64,000 nt of DNA, taken from NCBI GenBank assembly GCA_045837725.1, contig JBEWZL010000216.1, forward strand, positions 310,001 to 374,000, read 5' to 3'. Under the pieces are notes generated by a model. It did no database searches, was not told the origin of the DNA, and saw nothing but the letters and a program-made list of their open reading frames with translations. Position numbers and translations under genes: made by a program. Shown in pieces: positions 36,310 through 47,462 of the stretch. The stretch comes from Vermamoeba vermiformis (lineage: Eukaryota > Tubulinea > Echinamoebida). The stretch's first letter is position 1, and each line of letters begins with the position of its first letter.

Positions 36310-39300
36310 ATGCACCCATTGTACATAGTAGGTCCCGTTGTAGGTGTTGGCTTGGTGGTGCTGGTTGTAGTGCTCATCAAGCGCGGCAGTTTGGACTTCA
36401 GAAATGATTACTACAAGTTAACAGGTAATTTTTTTGGTATTTTTAATATTAATATTATTTACTAAGGAAGATAATTTGACATTATTTCGGTCAATCAATT
36501 TATTTGAAATTCCTAACGAAATTGACTGGATCTAGCTAACTCCTCGGTATAATAGATGCACAAAAGAGAGACAAGCTAGTAAAATTCGCAGCACAAGGAG
36601 ACTATGCTAAAATGAAACGCTGCCTCCGAGCATGCAGCCCTAAACTGATCCAAGAGCTCAGTCAAGCTAACTACTTTGTGCTTGCGAGTATTGTTGCTAG
36701 GTATGATCCGTATACTATTAAATATATATTTAACTAATGCAACATAGAATTGGTGCCTTGGACTGCTTGAAATTAGTTGTCAGTTATGGTGCGGGTAAGT
36801 GGTGGATCTGCATTAAGTTTGTAACGTTACACATGCTTACAATACCACATCCTAGACCCCAACTATCATGACTCGAAGGGCGATACTCCTCTCATGTACG
36901 CGGCGAGGAATGGTCATTTAGACTGCGTGAAATATCTCGTTGAATGCGGTGTTGAAATCAACAAACTTGGTGCGTGACTTTTACATTAATATCGTGCAGC
37001 GTGTATTGATCACTATGACTAGGCAGTGGCAATTTTAGTGCACTCATGTGGGCCTCGTTGAATGGACGCGAAGATGTTGTGAAATGTAATGCATGCAAAT
37101 TTGAATCAATTGCTCCATGGCTGACATTTGAACAGATCTGCTGACCAAAGGAGCTGACTTGCACTTGACTGATGAGCGCCGAGTGACTTGTGTGCATTAC
37201 TGTTCTGTTTCAAGGTATGATTTAATAGGGTTACTATTGAATAGATTTTGTGTTATTGGCTCACAAATCGTGGCACGGTATACCCGCTTTATTGTTAATT
37301 AATCAATGGCTAGTCATCCGGAGACCCTCAAAGTGTTGATTGACCACGGTGCAGCGGTAGACCTCGAGGACATTGAAGGTACGAGCGTGATTCAACGGAC
37401 GTGCAACTCCGCGCCGTTGTTCGATTGAATTGACACTAGATCTGACAGGTGACACGCCCCTTCACTACGCAGCCAAGCAGAGCTCACGCTGCGTGTCATT
37501 GTTGCTCAAACACGGAGCTCGAATAGACGCAGTCAACAAGAAAGGTCAAACACCGCTCGACTTGGCCGTGCAGCACGGTCATCCACTCTTCGTGCACAAG
37601 TTGCTGCTGCACTCGCCAGCACAGTCACGCGACAAAATGTTGTTGCACTGCATTGACTTGTTGCTCGAAGCGACACAGACACAGACACAAGACAAGATTC
37701 GACACGTCATCGTCGCCCTGTGCGTCAAATCGTTTAATGCGAGTGAAGAAGAATCACGTGTCAAAACTGAATCAGGGCAAGAAGAATCGTTCATGAATGA
37801 GATAATGGGTCAGCTATGCAATCAATTCATCGCGCACGGTCGAGGTGTATTGTTGGAGGACAACGTTACCCTAGCAGATGACCAAATTAGGAAATTCAGA
37901 GTGCTGATGCACACGCTGGTCAATATTGGAGTGACTTTAAAGACCAATCGCATTCTGTTGAGTCACAGCAGTGAAAACATTGCTGCCATTCGCGTGAACA
38001 ACAACAACACTTCACAAGAAGACGTGGACAACACCATTGACGAGACTACACGTGGCTTGAAATGGAACTTGTATCAAGGACACATTGGCTCGCTAGACCC
38101 GCTGTGGCGCACTGTCAGTCGTACTTTGCATGCGACACACGTGACACCTAGCAACACGAATATAGTGCGCAGTAATAACGATGATCCAGCCGATGAAGTC
38201 AAGTCAGATCTGAATGCTGTCCGACACGCCGCTGTCATCATTGAAGCATTCAGTGAACTGTCCAAACTGCACGATGACATTGAGAAACAGTACGTGAACT
38301 CCCTAATATCCCAACATATTTGACACTTCTTACCACAGGTTTGTGACCTTCATCGCGCAGTGCCGAGACTCCATTAAGCATATCGTCGATGAGAATCCGT
38401 ACTTGTTGATGACGTCATTCGATTTCATACTCGAGAACTTGCAAAAGAAAGAATGGGCCACGTCATTCGGCAGTCTCGTGCACCACTTGGCCTTCGAACA
38501 GAAAAAGACATGGCTCAAGATGAAAATAGACCAAGCCAAGCAATACAAGACCTACAACAACATTGACATCAGCGTCACGCGCGGCAAGTAAGTAGTTTGA
38601 CACGTGTCAATCGAGTAACTGAGTGACTGACGTGTCATTTGCAGTATTCTGCAAGACACGTGCGGGGCTATTAGCACGATGGACGCTGAACAGTTGAAGG
38701 GCAAAGTGTGGATCAAATTCAACAACGAAGAGGGAGTGGGTGCAGGTCAGTTCAATCGCACTTAAATATCCTCGCTCTCAGAACTCAATTTGACACGTGA
38801 CAGGTGTGGTTCGCGAGTGGTTCAGACTCGTGACTGAAGAGATGTTCAATCCCGACAACGCGCTGTTCACACTCTCCGTGGAGGGCAATAGAATGCAGCC
38901 CAATTCGTACGTACCGCCGATTGATACTTTTGACACGCAATTTGACTTATTGACACCAGGCTGTCGGACATTAATCCCGATCATTTGAGCTATTTTCGCA
39001 TGATCGGTCGTGTGCTGGGCCTCGCAATCACCAACGACGAGCTGATCAATGTGCACTTCACGCGTGGTGTGTACAAACACGTGCTGAATATAAAGCCTAA
39101 TTTGGATGACCTGTACTCGGTGGATGCTACGTACCACAAGAATCTCAAGTAAGATCTCCGTGTCAATATTCCCAATAAGGCAATACTCATCACAGCACAG
39201 GTGGATACTCGACACTAACATCAGTGACATGGACCTCGATTTGACATTTTCAGTCGAAGAGAACAATTTCGGCGCGAACAACGTGATTGAACTGGTGCCC

Positions 39301-40022
39301 GGTGGTCTAAATATAGCCGTGACTGAGCTGAACAAAGACGAATACGTGCAGTTGATGGTCGAGTACCTCTTGACCAAGGGCATTCATCAACAGCTTGAGT
39401 GTCTCACTGAAGGACTCTACGAAGTTATTCCGCGCCGCTATTTGAGAGTGTTCAACGAACACGAACTTGAACTACTCATCGCTGGATTGCCTAATTTGGA
39501 TATGAGTACGTCACAGCGATCAATCTCAGCGCACGGCTAATGATATTTGCAGATGATTGGAGGGCCCACACAGTCTACACAGGCGGGTACAGTGCCACTA
39601 GTCAACAGATCACGTGGCTGTGGCGCTACATCGAGGAGTGTTCGTTCACTGAACGGACATTGCTCTTGCAATTTGTGACGGGCAGTGCTCAGACTCCCGT
39701 CGGTGGATTCGCAGCGCTGAAGGGACACGATGGACCACTGAAATTCACCGTGCTGAAGGTACGTTCAGTGAACACATTACTTAATTTGGAAATGACACTG
39801 AGTGACACTTTGACAGACTGCGTATCAGCCTGGCTGCCTGCCCACCGCTGCGACATGGTAAGTCAGAGCCCCTTATATTAACACTTAACTATAGTCCACT
39901 GATGGATCGCTATTGTTAGCTTCAATCTGCTCAAATTGCCCGAGTATCCCTCGTACGAAGAGTTGAAGGACCGCATCCAGCTGGCCACTTCACACGGCAG
40001 CTCTGGGTTTGCATTCGCGTAA
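36310..40022 (+). CDS. membrane-anchored ankyrin-HECT E3 ubiquitin ligase
   Basis: Many small exons. The N-terminus ([20 protein letters not shown]) is a strong transmembrane or signal anchor. About seven ankyrin repeats follow ([80 protein letters not shown]). A helical middle region leads into a full HECT domain: [20 protein letters not shown], then [36 protein letters not shown]-type [27 protein letters not shown], and the C-lobe [19 protein letters not shown]. The Cys in TAATCFN is the expected thioester residue. The layout resembles the HACE1/ankyrin-HECT group, here with an added N-terminal anchor. Several introns carry TGACAC motifs and one carries TGACACGTGTCA (38598-38609). Confidence 0.87.
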
Positions 40023-40154
40023 TCAATCTTGTACACTACTACTTGTATATAAACCGTTGTACTATACTCTGTTTCACTGAACCTCTCGTGTAGTAATTTC
40101 TGCCGCGGTATCTTTTTGTTTGAACTTTGAGAAAATTCACGCGAACAAGTCAAG

Positions 40155-41790
40155 ATGAAGAGCACAGTGCTGTTGATTGCTGCACTGTTGACTATTAGCT
40201 GCGTCACTATAGTGCGTGCACAGCCCTTGCCTACCGTGCTGTGGCATGGCGTAAGTGTCATTAGCAAAATAAATATTTGTTCCTCGTTACTAATATTAAT
40301 CATTATTGTGTAGATAGGTGATACATGCTGTTACTCTTTCAGGTATAATGATACATTAATATTTAATAAAACGGTTGATTTGGATAAATTTTAGTAATAT
40401 TTTCATTATTTTTCCAATCAATCGTTCTTTATTGCCATATTTCGTTGTTATGGTTACTAATTCAATTATTAATATAGCATGGGTCGAATTCAGAAAATAA
40501 TTGAAGAGAATACCGGTGCTTATGTACATAGCTTGATGATTGGAAATACAATCGAAGAAGACGAGTTAAATGGATTCTTTATGAATATTAACGAACAAGT
40601 ATGGTTCCACCTTACCACCAATAAGTGTATATTAATTGCTATTAGGTTGACTTTGCCTGCGCGAAATTGAAAGCAGATCCGAAATTGAAAAATGGCTTTA
40701 ACGCAGTTGGATTCTCTCAAGTACGTATCAACATGATTTCTATACAATGTTAGATGCTTTGCGATAATATATTGCATTCCTGCGATTTGACAAACAATTC
40801 TTCGCTGAATTTCAGCTGTCACAATAAAGACAAAAATTAGTTTTAATCACATTAATTTTAAGCACTGCAATTTCCGCGAGTTATTCGCGACAAATAGGGA
40901 CTAATTTATGAATATATTGTGATGCGGTGCTTAATTTTAAAGGTGCTTGTGTACTGACATTGCAATACTTTGCAGGGTGGATTATTCATGCGTGCTTATG
41001 TCGAGAGTAGGACTTTACGGCCATAAATAAGCCCGTATAGTACATATTAACGTGTTCTATTAGGGTGCAATGACCCACCTGTCAAGAACTTGATCTCCAT
41101 TGGTGGTCCGCATCAAGGAGTCTACGGCTTCCCTCACTGCATGGGCGCGACTTGGACGGTGTGCGAATACATCCGCGAGCTGTTGGACTACGGCGTGTAT
41201 ACCTCATTCGTGCAAGACAATCTCGTGCAAGCGGAGTATTGGCAGGTAGGGCCACTCACATTTGACACGTGACCCAGTGATTGCGAAGTCATATTACAGC
41301 CTCCTTAATGGTATTATACTAATAGGACCCGTTGTATCCCGACTACTACCTCAAGTACAACATCTTCTTGCCCGACATCAACAACGCACTGCCCACCAAG
41401 AACGCTACGTACAAACAACACATGCTCGAGCTCAACAACTTGGTGCTCGTCATGTTCACCGAGGACGAGATGGTTCAGCCCAAAGAGAGCGAGCAGTTTG
41501 GATTCTACGTGCCTGGCCAAGACAAACAAGTACGTACGCTGAATTTCCTTTGTATTGCCGCAAGCTCCAGTACTGAAAACTGACGTGACACCTGTCACTA
41601 GGTACTGACCATGCGCGACACGCCGCTGTACAAAGAAGACTGGCTCGGACTGCGAGTGTTGGACCAATCACAGCGCTTGCATCTGTTGGAGGTCGCAGGG
41701 GATCATTTGCAGTTCACTGACACGTGGTTCGTGCAGTCCATTGTTGGTCCGTACCTCAACAGCACCACTTCCAAATCAGGCAAGTACTAG
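40155..41790 (+). CDS. PPT1: palmitoyl-protein thioesterase 1
   Basis: ATG 40155 begins a signal peptide (MKSTVLLIAALLTISCVTIV). The mature start LPTVLWHG matches PPT1. A 29-nt microexon (40314-40342) supplies GDTCCYSFS, the conserved GDSCC motif. The nucleophile elbow is GFSQGGLFMRAYVERC. Conserved blocks follow: NLISIGGPHQGVYGFPHC, VQAEYWQDPLYPDYYL, LVLVMFTEDEMVQPKESEQF and the catalytic His in EVAGDHLQFTD. Length, about 300 aa, is normal for the family. PPT1 removes thioester-linked fatty acids from proteins during lysosomal degradation. The gene follows the HECT gene on the same strand by only 132 bp. Stop TAG at 41788-41790. Confidence 0.95.
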
Positions 41791-41972
41791 TGCTGATCAG
41801 TCGTGTACAGTAGTAAGATAATAAATAGGACTCGTATTAGAATAAATTAGTAACTATCGCTTTACTTTGTCCTTTACAAACAAAATCAGACAGTATCTAA
41901 ACTGCCCATCTTTTTTACATATTTACAACAGAAGATTATTTGGGTATTTGTTATTGTCGAGTGTTCGTTATA

Positions 41973-43410
41973 TTACATTGACAACAGCTCTTCGACAACG
42001 GCAACAAGATTGCCATTGTGCTTGGCCAACAAAGGCAAAATCTTGGTTTGATCGCTGAAGCCCATGCCCTCGAGCACGGCCAAATCAGCCTTCTGTTGCT
42101 CAGTCAATGCGACAGTAGTAGCTGGCTTCTCTTCCACTTGTTCGGACTTCTCGATCTCAAAGTGCTCGATGAGCTCGGCCAACTCGCTCTCGCTCAAGTC
42201 GTCATTGCCGACAGGGGCAACCTCGGGTTGAGGAGCAACTTCAGATTGCACGACGGACTCGGCTTGTTTGGGCTCAGAGGTAGAGAAGAGCAACAAGGGA
42301 GGGAAGTAGATTTGACCATTTTCCTTGCGTTCTTTTTGCTCATCTGATTTCGTATCACAATTAGAATCTTGTCGAATCTACCGATAAAGAATGACAAATA
42401 AACACTTACCAGCCTTATTGCGAACTTCTTTGGCGACTTCTTGGCTCAATTTCTTGACTTCGGATTTGAGGATGGCAAACTCGGACAAGAAATCGTCAGT
42501 GGTTTGCTTGGCAAAGTTGCCAATGCCTTGACCAATCTCGCCGGCCTTGTCTTGGCAGACCTTCAAGTGCTTTTGACAGACCTGAAAGCGGATTAGTTTT
42601 TATTTTTCCGAGCTGCCACGATGCGAAATTGAACTTACCTCAACCAAGTGAGTAATCTTTGCAGGGATGTTCAATTGACCAACCAAGGTAGAGATGGACT
42701 AAATGCGAGTATTAATTGCCTGCTAGCAATCGAAATGGAATTTTGATCGACTTACGGAGACAAACTTTTGCAAATTGCGTTCGATAACCTTCAACAAATC
42801 AAACTCGTGGAGCTTTTGAATTTGTCTTTGAGGCTCAGGAGCAGGCTTTACTTCAGGCACAGGCTCGATGACTTGAGGACGAACAGCAGGATAAAGGGAT
42901 TCAAGTTTGGCATACTTGGGTTGCAATTCCTCGGGCTTTTCCTCAATAGGCTTGACCTCAGCTGAGAATAAACCAGGTTAATAGATGTAGAGCGATTTTC
43001 AATTTGTTTTTGTTGAAATTTCTAAAAAAATTAATAAAGACGGATCACGATAAAATTTAATTTCAGAGAAGCCGGATTTCTACCTGGCTATTATTCCAAT
43101 TTTGATAATTACCTTTAACTACGGGCTTGACTTCAACCTTGCTTTCGGCCAACTCGATATATTCGTTTACGAACAAGCGCAAGACTTGGGGAGCGGGTTG
43201 GTGCTCGATTTGACGGAAAGCTTCTTTGAGTTCGAGATCTGAGAAGATGGAGATGATGTCACCGTCTTCATCCTTGTATTTGAGAACGTAGCCATCAGCC
43301 AAGGTGGGGAAGAGGGTCTTGACGAGTTTGCGCAGCTCTTCGAAGGATGCAGTGCCGTCGAAAGCAATGCGCTTAATTTCGTTGCCCAGGGTGACTTTAA
43401 CAATATACAT
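41973..43410 (-). CDS. PB1-UBA protein, NBR1/p62-like autophagy receptor candidate
   Basis: Six or so exons from ATG 43410. The first encodes a PB1 domain: MYIVKVTLGNEIKRIAF with its basic cluster, then YKDEDGDIISIFSDLELKEA, the acidic OPCA motif. Such type I/II PB1 domains polymerise. The middle is Pro/Glu-rich, followed by helices (GQGIGNFAKQTTDDFLSEFA). The C-terminus is a UBA domain (LTEQQKADLAVLEGMGFSDQTKILPLLAKHN, in parts; LEGMGF is the canonical core). PB1 at one end and UBA at the other is the p62/NBR1 plan, but the ZZ finger and FW domain are absent. HEFDLLKVI near the middle fits a LIR-type (F/W/Y)xx(L/I/V) motif. A selective-autophagy role is inferred. Confidence 0.75.
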
Positions 43411-44066
43411 ATTTGATGATGTGTGGTTGTGAGTTGATGAAAGAAGGGAGAATGACGAGTTTTTGCGCTTTTATGTTTTTTTGCGCAAAATTGAAAATCA
43501 GCGAAAACCCCTGATTGGTTCGTGTTTTTTGGGTTATTTCGTGCTGCTATTATCTGTTTGATGCCTAATTTGCGTTTTTAATCATTTACGAAATCCCAAC
43601 GACCGCTGACTCAGCTTTGCGCGTCTTGTTCGGCAACTGTCCCAAAACGCGTTTCAGTGTTTCAGTTCCCTAACAGGACCGAGCACACACCACGCTCTAG
43701 GCATTGGCTTGATCACGTTGCTTGCCGCGGCGTTCTATTCCACGCTGAGTTTCGCATTTCTAAACTCCGATCGCCCGTGTTTCTTGGATTGGATCCACCC
43801 TTCATTTCTCTACCCATCCCGCGATTCAAATTAATTATCTTCACGAGACAAATCGGATTAACGTTCATTTGCATATACATGGCGCCGGACGGCTCGCGAT
43901 CCGCGGACCATTAATGCCCGTAGAAATTTGACCGAAAATTGTGCGTCGTGTTCATTCGTTTTCTGCGGCTAATAAGTTTGAAAGATACGAGCAGCCAACG
44001 AGGACACTACTCACTATCACCTGCACTTTCCGTCCAAGGGCCTTGATTTGAATAGACGCCGGCGGG
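43411..44066. promoter_or_regulatory. divergent promoter region, PB1-UBA gene and EPS15-like gene
   Basis: About 655 bp between start codons at 43410 (minus) and 44067 (plus). An 85-codon open frame at 43657-43914 has no recognisable features and is not called. No RNA gene seen. Confidence 0.4.
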
Positions 44067-46904
44067 ATGGCTGATCAAACAGTATGTCAAGTGATGGGGA
44101 GAATAACGTGAATATATTGGTTTAATTATTTTTAAAATAGCAAATACAACCTAACCCGAATTTTGCTTGGGTAATATCAGAAGAGCAACGTATTCAATTT
44201 CAAAAAGATTTCAAACTCGTAGATACAGACCAAGATGATTTTTTAACAGGTAAACAGCATCGAACTCGATTTATAATTACTTCTTAGTTCGTAAATAAAT
44301 AATCACAATATTTTTATGATTCATTTCAAATTCCATTTCATTAAATTTTCATATTAATAGGCGAGCAGGCCCGTGACTTATTTATGGGCAGTGGTGTACC
44401 CGTCGATGATCTCGTGCATATATGGTAATTTAATTAATATAACATGTAGAATATCAATGTGACCAGTCGTTTAAAGGCGTTTATCGGATCGAGATGGCGA
44501 CAACAGACTGAGCGAGATGGAGTTCGCTATTGCTCGTTTTCTTATATATGCACGTCTCAATGGTCAGAATGTCAACATGGAAAAAGTACCAGACAGTTTA
44601 ATTCAAAGCATTCTCGGTGCGTAACATTTCAATCGTGCTTAGTACGAAACCACAGTTACCTAATAAGGCAATAGAGAATGATCCTCGACCTGAACCAGTA
44701 AAGAAATCGAGCTCTCACAGCGACAAGAAGATGGCGCGACAAAACTCGAGTAAATTGCCCAAAGTACATCCGTCACCAAACGAGAAAGACAAAGAGAAAG
44801 AAAAAGAAAAAGAAGCGGAGAAAGAGAAAGCAAAGGCTGCAAAAGTAGCAGCACGTGACAAGAAGAAAACTGTAAGTAGTGCGAGCGGAATAATTTAGCG
44901 AGTGGTGCTCGGACTGACACGTGTCAAATGGCTCGCAGGCGCAGTTGAGTGCCAAACAGTGGGCCATCAGCAGTGGACAGCGCAAGAAGTACAAAGCAGT
45001 CTTCAAGCAACACAACAAGAACGGCTTCATCAATGGCCAGCAGGCTCTCGTGCTCTTCGGGGCCTCAAAACTGCCCAACGAGATACTCGCGCAGATTTGG
45101 TCAGTGAATAGTTCCGTGGTCGCGAATCTGTTGTCCTAATTAGGAATGCATTGTTAGGGCCCTGTCAGACATGGATCACGACAATCAGCTCAGTCAACAA
45201 GAGTTCTTTGTGGGGCTGCACTTGATCAGCAAAGTGCGCGAGGTGAGTGTCACGTGACGTGTTGGTGCGAGTCGTTGATTGACACGTGTCAAACAGGGAT
45301 ATGATCTGCCTGAGACTACACCTGCAGCACTCGTAGCGTCTGCCTCGAAGGTATGTTAGTTAATAGTGTGAAATCTCATTTGACACGTGTCATTCACTGA
45401 ACAGCGCTCCAAGTCAAGTTCCAAGCCGTCAAAGAAGTCTTCGGGCAATTTGAAGAACAGCGGCAATCAAATGACACCTGTCAATACTGATGTAGCGGCC
45501 AATCCATCAACTGTCAATCAGCCGCCTGTCACTGAAGTGCCGGTACGTATCGATGTTTGACACGTGTCATGGTTGCATTCTGACACTTACACAGCGCACT
45601 GCCTCGCGCACTGACACGTCACCCCTCGCCACGATCAACGCGACCATTAACACTTCACAACCCGTCACTAGCTCGCGTATGACACCTGTCATTCCTGAAT
45701 TCTCCATGGACCAAGAACTTGCCTTGTGGGATCAGAACAGTGACACTGTGAAGCGAGCACGTGACTATCAATTGAGTCTCGAGAACGAAGTGTCACAGAT
45801 CTCGCTTGCTATTGGTCGATTAGTGAGTAAAAATGGATATTTTACAGCTCTCTTAACAAAGTATTCCTTTTATAGAAAGTGCTCGAAGAAGGCATGGCAG
45901 ATCGATACAACTACCGCGTGGAGCAGTACAAGTTGTTGGAGTATCAAAAGAACAAGTTCCAACTCATCTTGAGCAACATCATGGAGCAGTGCAAAGGTAA
46001 GCACGTGATGGTGTTACAGGCCTCTGATTGACACGTGTCACTCGCAGGTGAGGAAGAAGAGTTGAATGAACTGACCAGCGAGCTGAAGACACTGTGGCAC
46101 GAGATGGAAGAGCAGCAAAAGATTGTTGCAGATCCGAGCTACGAGCCCCAACAGATCAAACTCAAGCGCAAACAGATCGGCGAGGAGTTCGATCACGTCA
46201 AACAGCTCTACGTGCAGTCCAAGGACGAGTACGATGCGCTCGTGAAAGAGATTGAGTTGTTGCGTGCTGAAGTGGCGCAGTCCTCGTCCAACGAACAGCT
46301 GCAGCACTTCAACGAACAGTTCGCCTCCATGCAAGTCACGGACTCTGATCGCGCCAAATTTCAAGGAGATTTCGATGCCAAGCAAGAGTTCGACTTCAGT
46401 GACTTGGACGCACAGCCAGCACAGAGTGGCTTGGACTTTGAGCACTTCAGCTTCAAGCCGAGTCAAGAGCACAATCTGGCCTCTTTCACCAACACGATGG
46501 ACATGTTGAGTCCACCGACCTTGACTGACATGCACAGCGAGTTCACTGAAGACACCGAGTCCGTGAGTCAGCACGAGGATGGCTTTGACGACTGGATGAC
46601 GCAGACAGCGATTGCCATGTCGCTCAATCAGCCTGCCACCAAAGATCAGTTGCAGCGCATTGACTCGCTCAAAGCACTCGAGCAAGGTGGAGCACCACCT
46701 GAGGACAATCCATTCGGCACGACTCCAGTCAAAGAGCGCGGTCGACGCAAGTCTAGCGTGGGCTCCACGACGAGCACTAGCAGTGCCAACAAAAAGGCGC
46801 TCAAAGAAGCGGAAAAACAGAAGAAAAAAGCTGAAAAAGATGCTAAGAAGCGCGACAAAGTCCTGCAGCGCCAAGACAGCAAGAAAAAGAACAAGGTGCA
46901 CTAG
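44067..46904 (+). CDS. EPS15/Ede1-like endocytic EH-domain protein
   Basis: About nine exons from ATG 44067 to TAG 46904. EH1 is assembled across introns: FQKDFKLVDTDQDDFLTGEQ, then IWRLSDRDGDNRLSEMEFAI, with a full EF-hand loop DRDGDNRLSEME. EH2 reads YKAVFKQHNKNGFINGQQAL, then IWALSDMDHDNQLSQQEFFV. A KE-rich linker separates them. Next come a Ser/Thr-rich region, a long coiled coil (EEELNELTSELKTLWHEMEE), and near the C-terminus DDWMTQTAIAMSLNQ, which fits a ubiquitin-interacting motif. NPF occurs once (EDNPFGTTP). The tail is lysine-rich. EPS15-type proteins initiate clathrin coats and bind NPF adaptors. Five introns each contain TGACACGTGTCA. Confidence 0.88.
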
Positions 46905-47462
46905 TCTGTTCGTGCTGCATTGTAGTTATTAGGTATTAAAGCAATTGTTTAAGCTAGTACCAGGCTTTCCCACGAACCAGTTTCCGCAACCCCTTCGTAA
47001 ACTGCCGCTTAGGTTCTTGGATTGAGTGGAGTAGCTTCTTATATTGCTGGCCAGTTCTTCAAATCAGCGGAATAAAGATACACGTCATCATGAGGTCGGA
47101 ATACGAGTTGAACTATTTTTCTTATCGGCTACATGATTAGTATTGAGAGCAATCGATTACCGAGTTTTTAGTGAGCGACGTCATCAATTTTGATAAACTA
47201 ACAGTTAATACTAGTATTATCCCTCCCGCATTTTCTGTCGGCGATAATGCCGATTGTCATCAAGTGTCAACTTGTTATTCAATACTTTTGCATAACCCGA
47301 GCTGTAGACAACATAAGCCTGGGTAATTAAGAGGTTTGTAATCTTCTTGGCTCTCACCAATTTACATCTCATTGTTGGTTATTTTCGCATCATTTTAAAT
47401 GTTGCGAAGAATAACACCACACCAACACCATTGAAGTGATAACTGTTCTCCACTTATAACTT
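46905..47462. other. intergenic region
   Basis: About 560 bp upstream of the Kelch-kinase gene. It should contain that gene's promoter and possibly an unresolved 5' exon. No RNA gene or repeat recognised. Confidence 0.35.

Noticed and set aside
43657-43914. 85-codon open frame in the divergent promoter at 43.4-44.1 kb
   Set aside because: No family resemblance; lies where a promoter is expected.
44872-46047. Introner-type intron copies
   Set aside because: The introns share only the 12-bp word; flanking sequence and lengths differ, so copying of whole introns is not supported.
46038-46901. Long minus-strand open frame (287 codons) opposite the EPS15-like gene
   Set aside because: It mirrors a GC-rich, Glu/Gln-rich coding exon whose codon pattern avoids stops on the opposite strand. 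It has no domain and no splice context.
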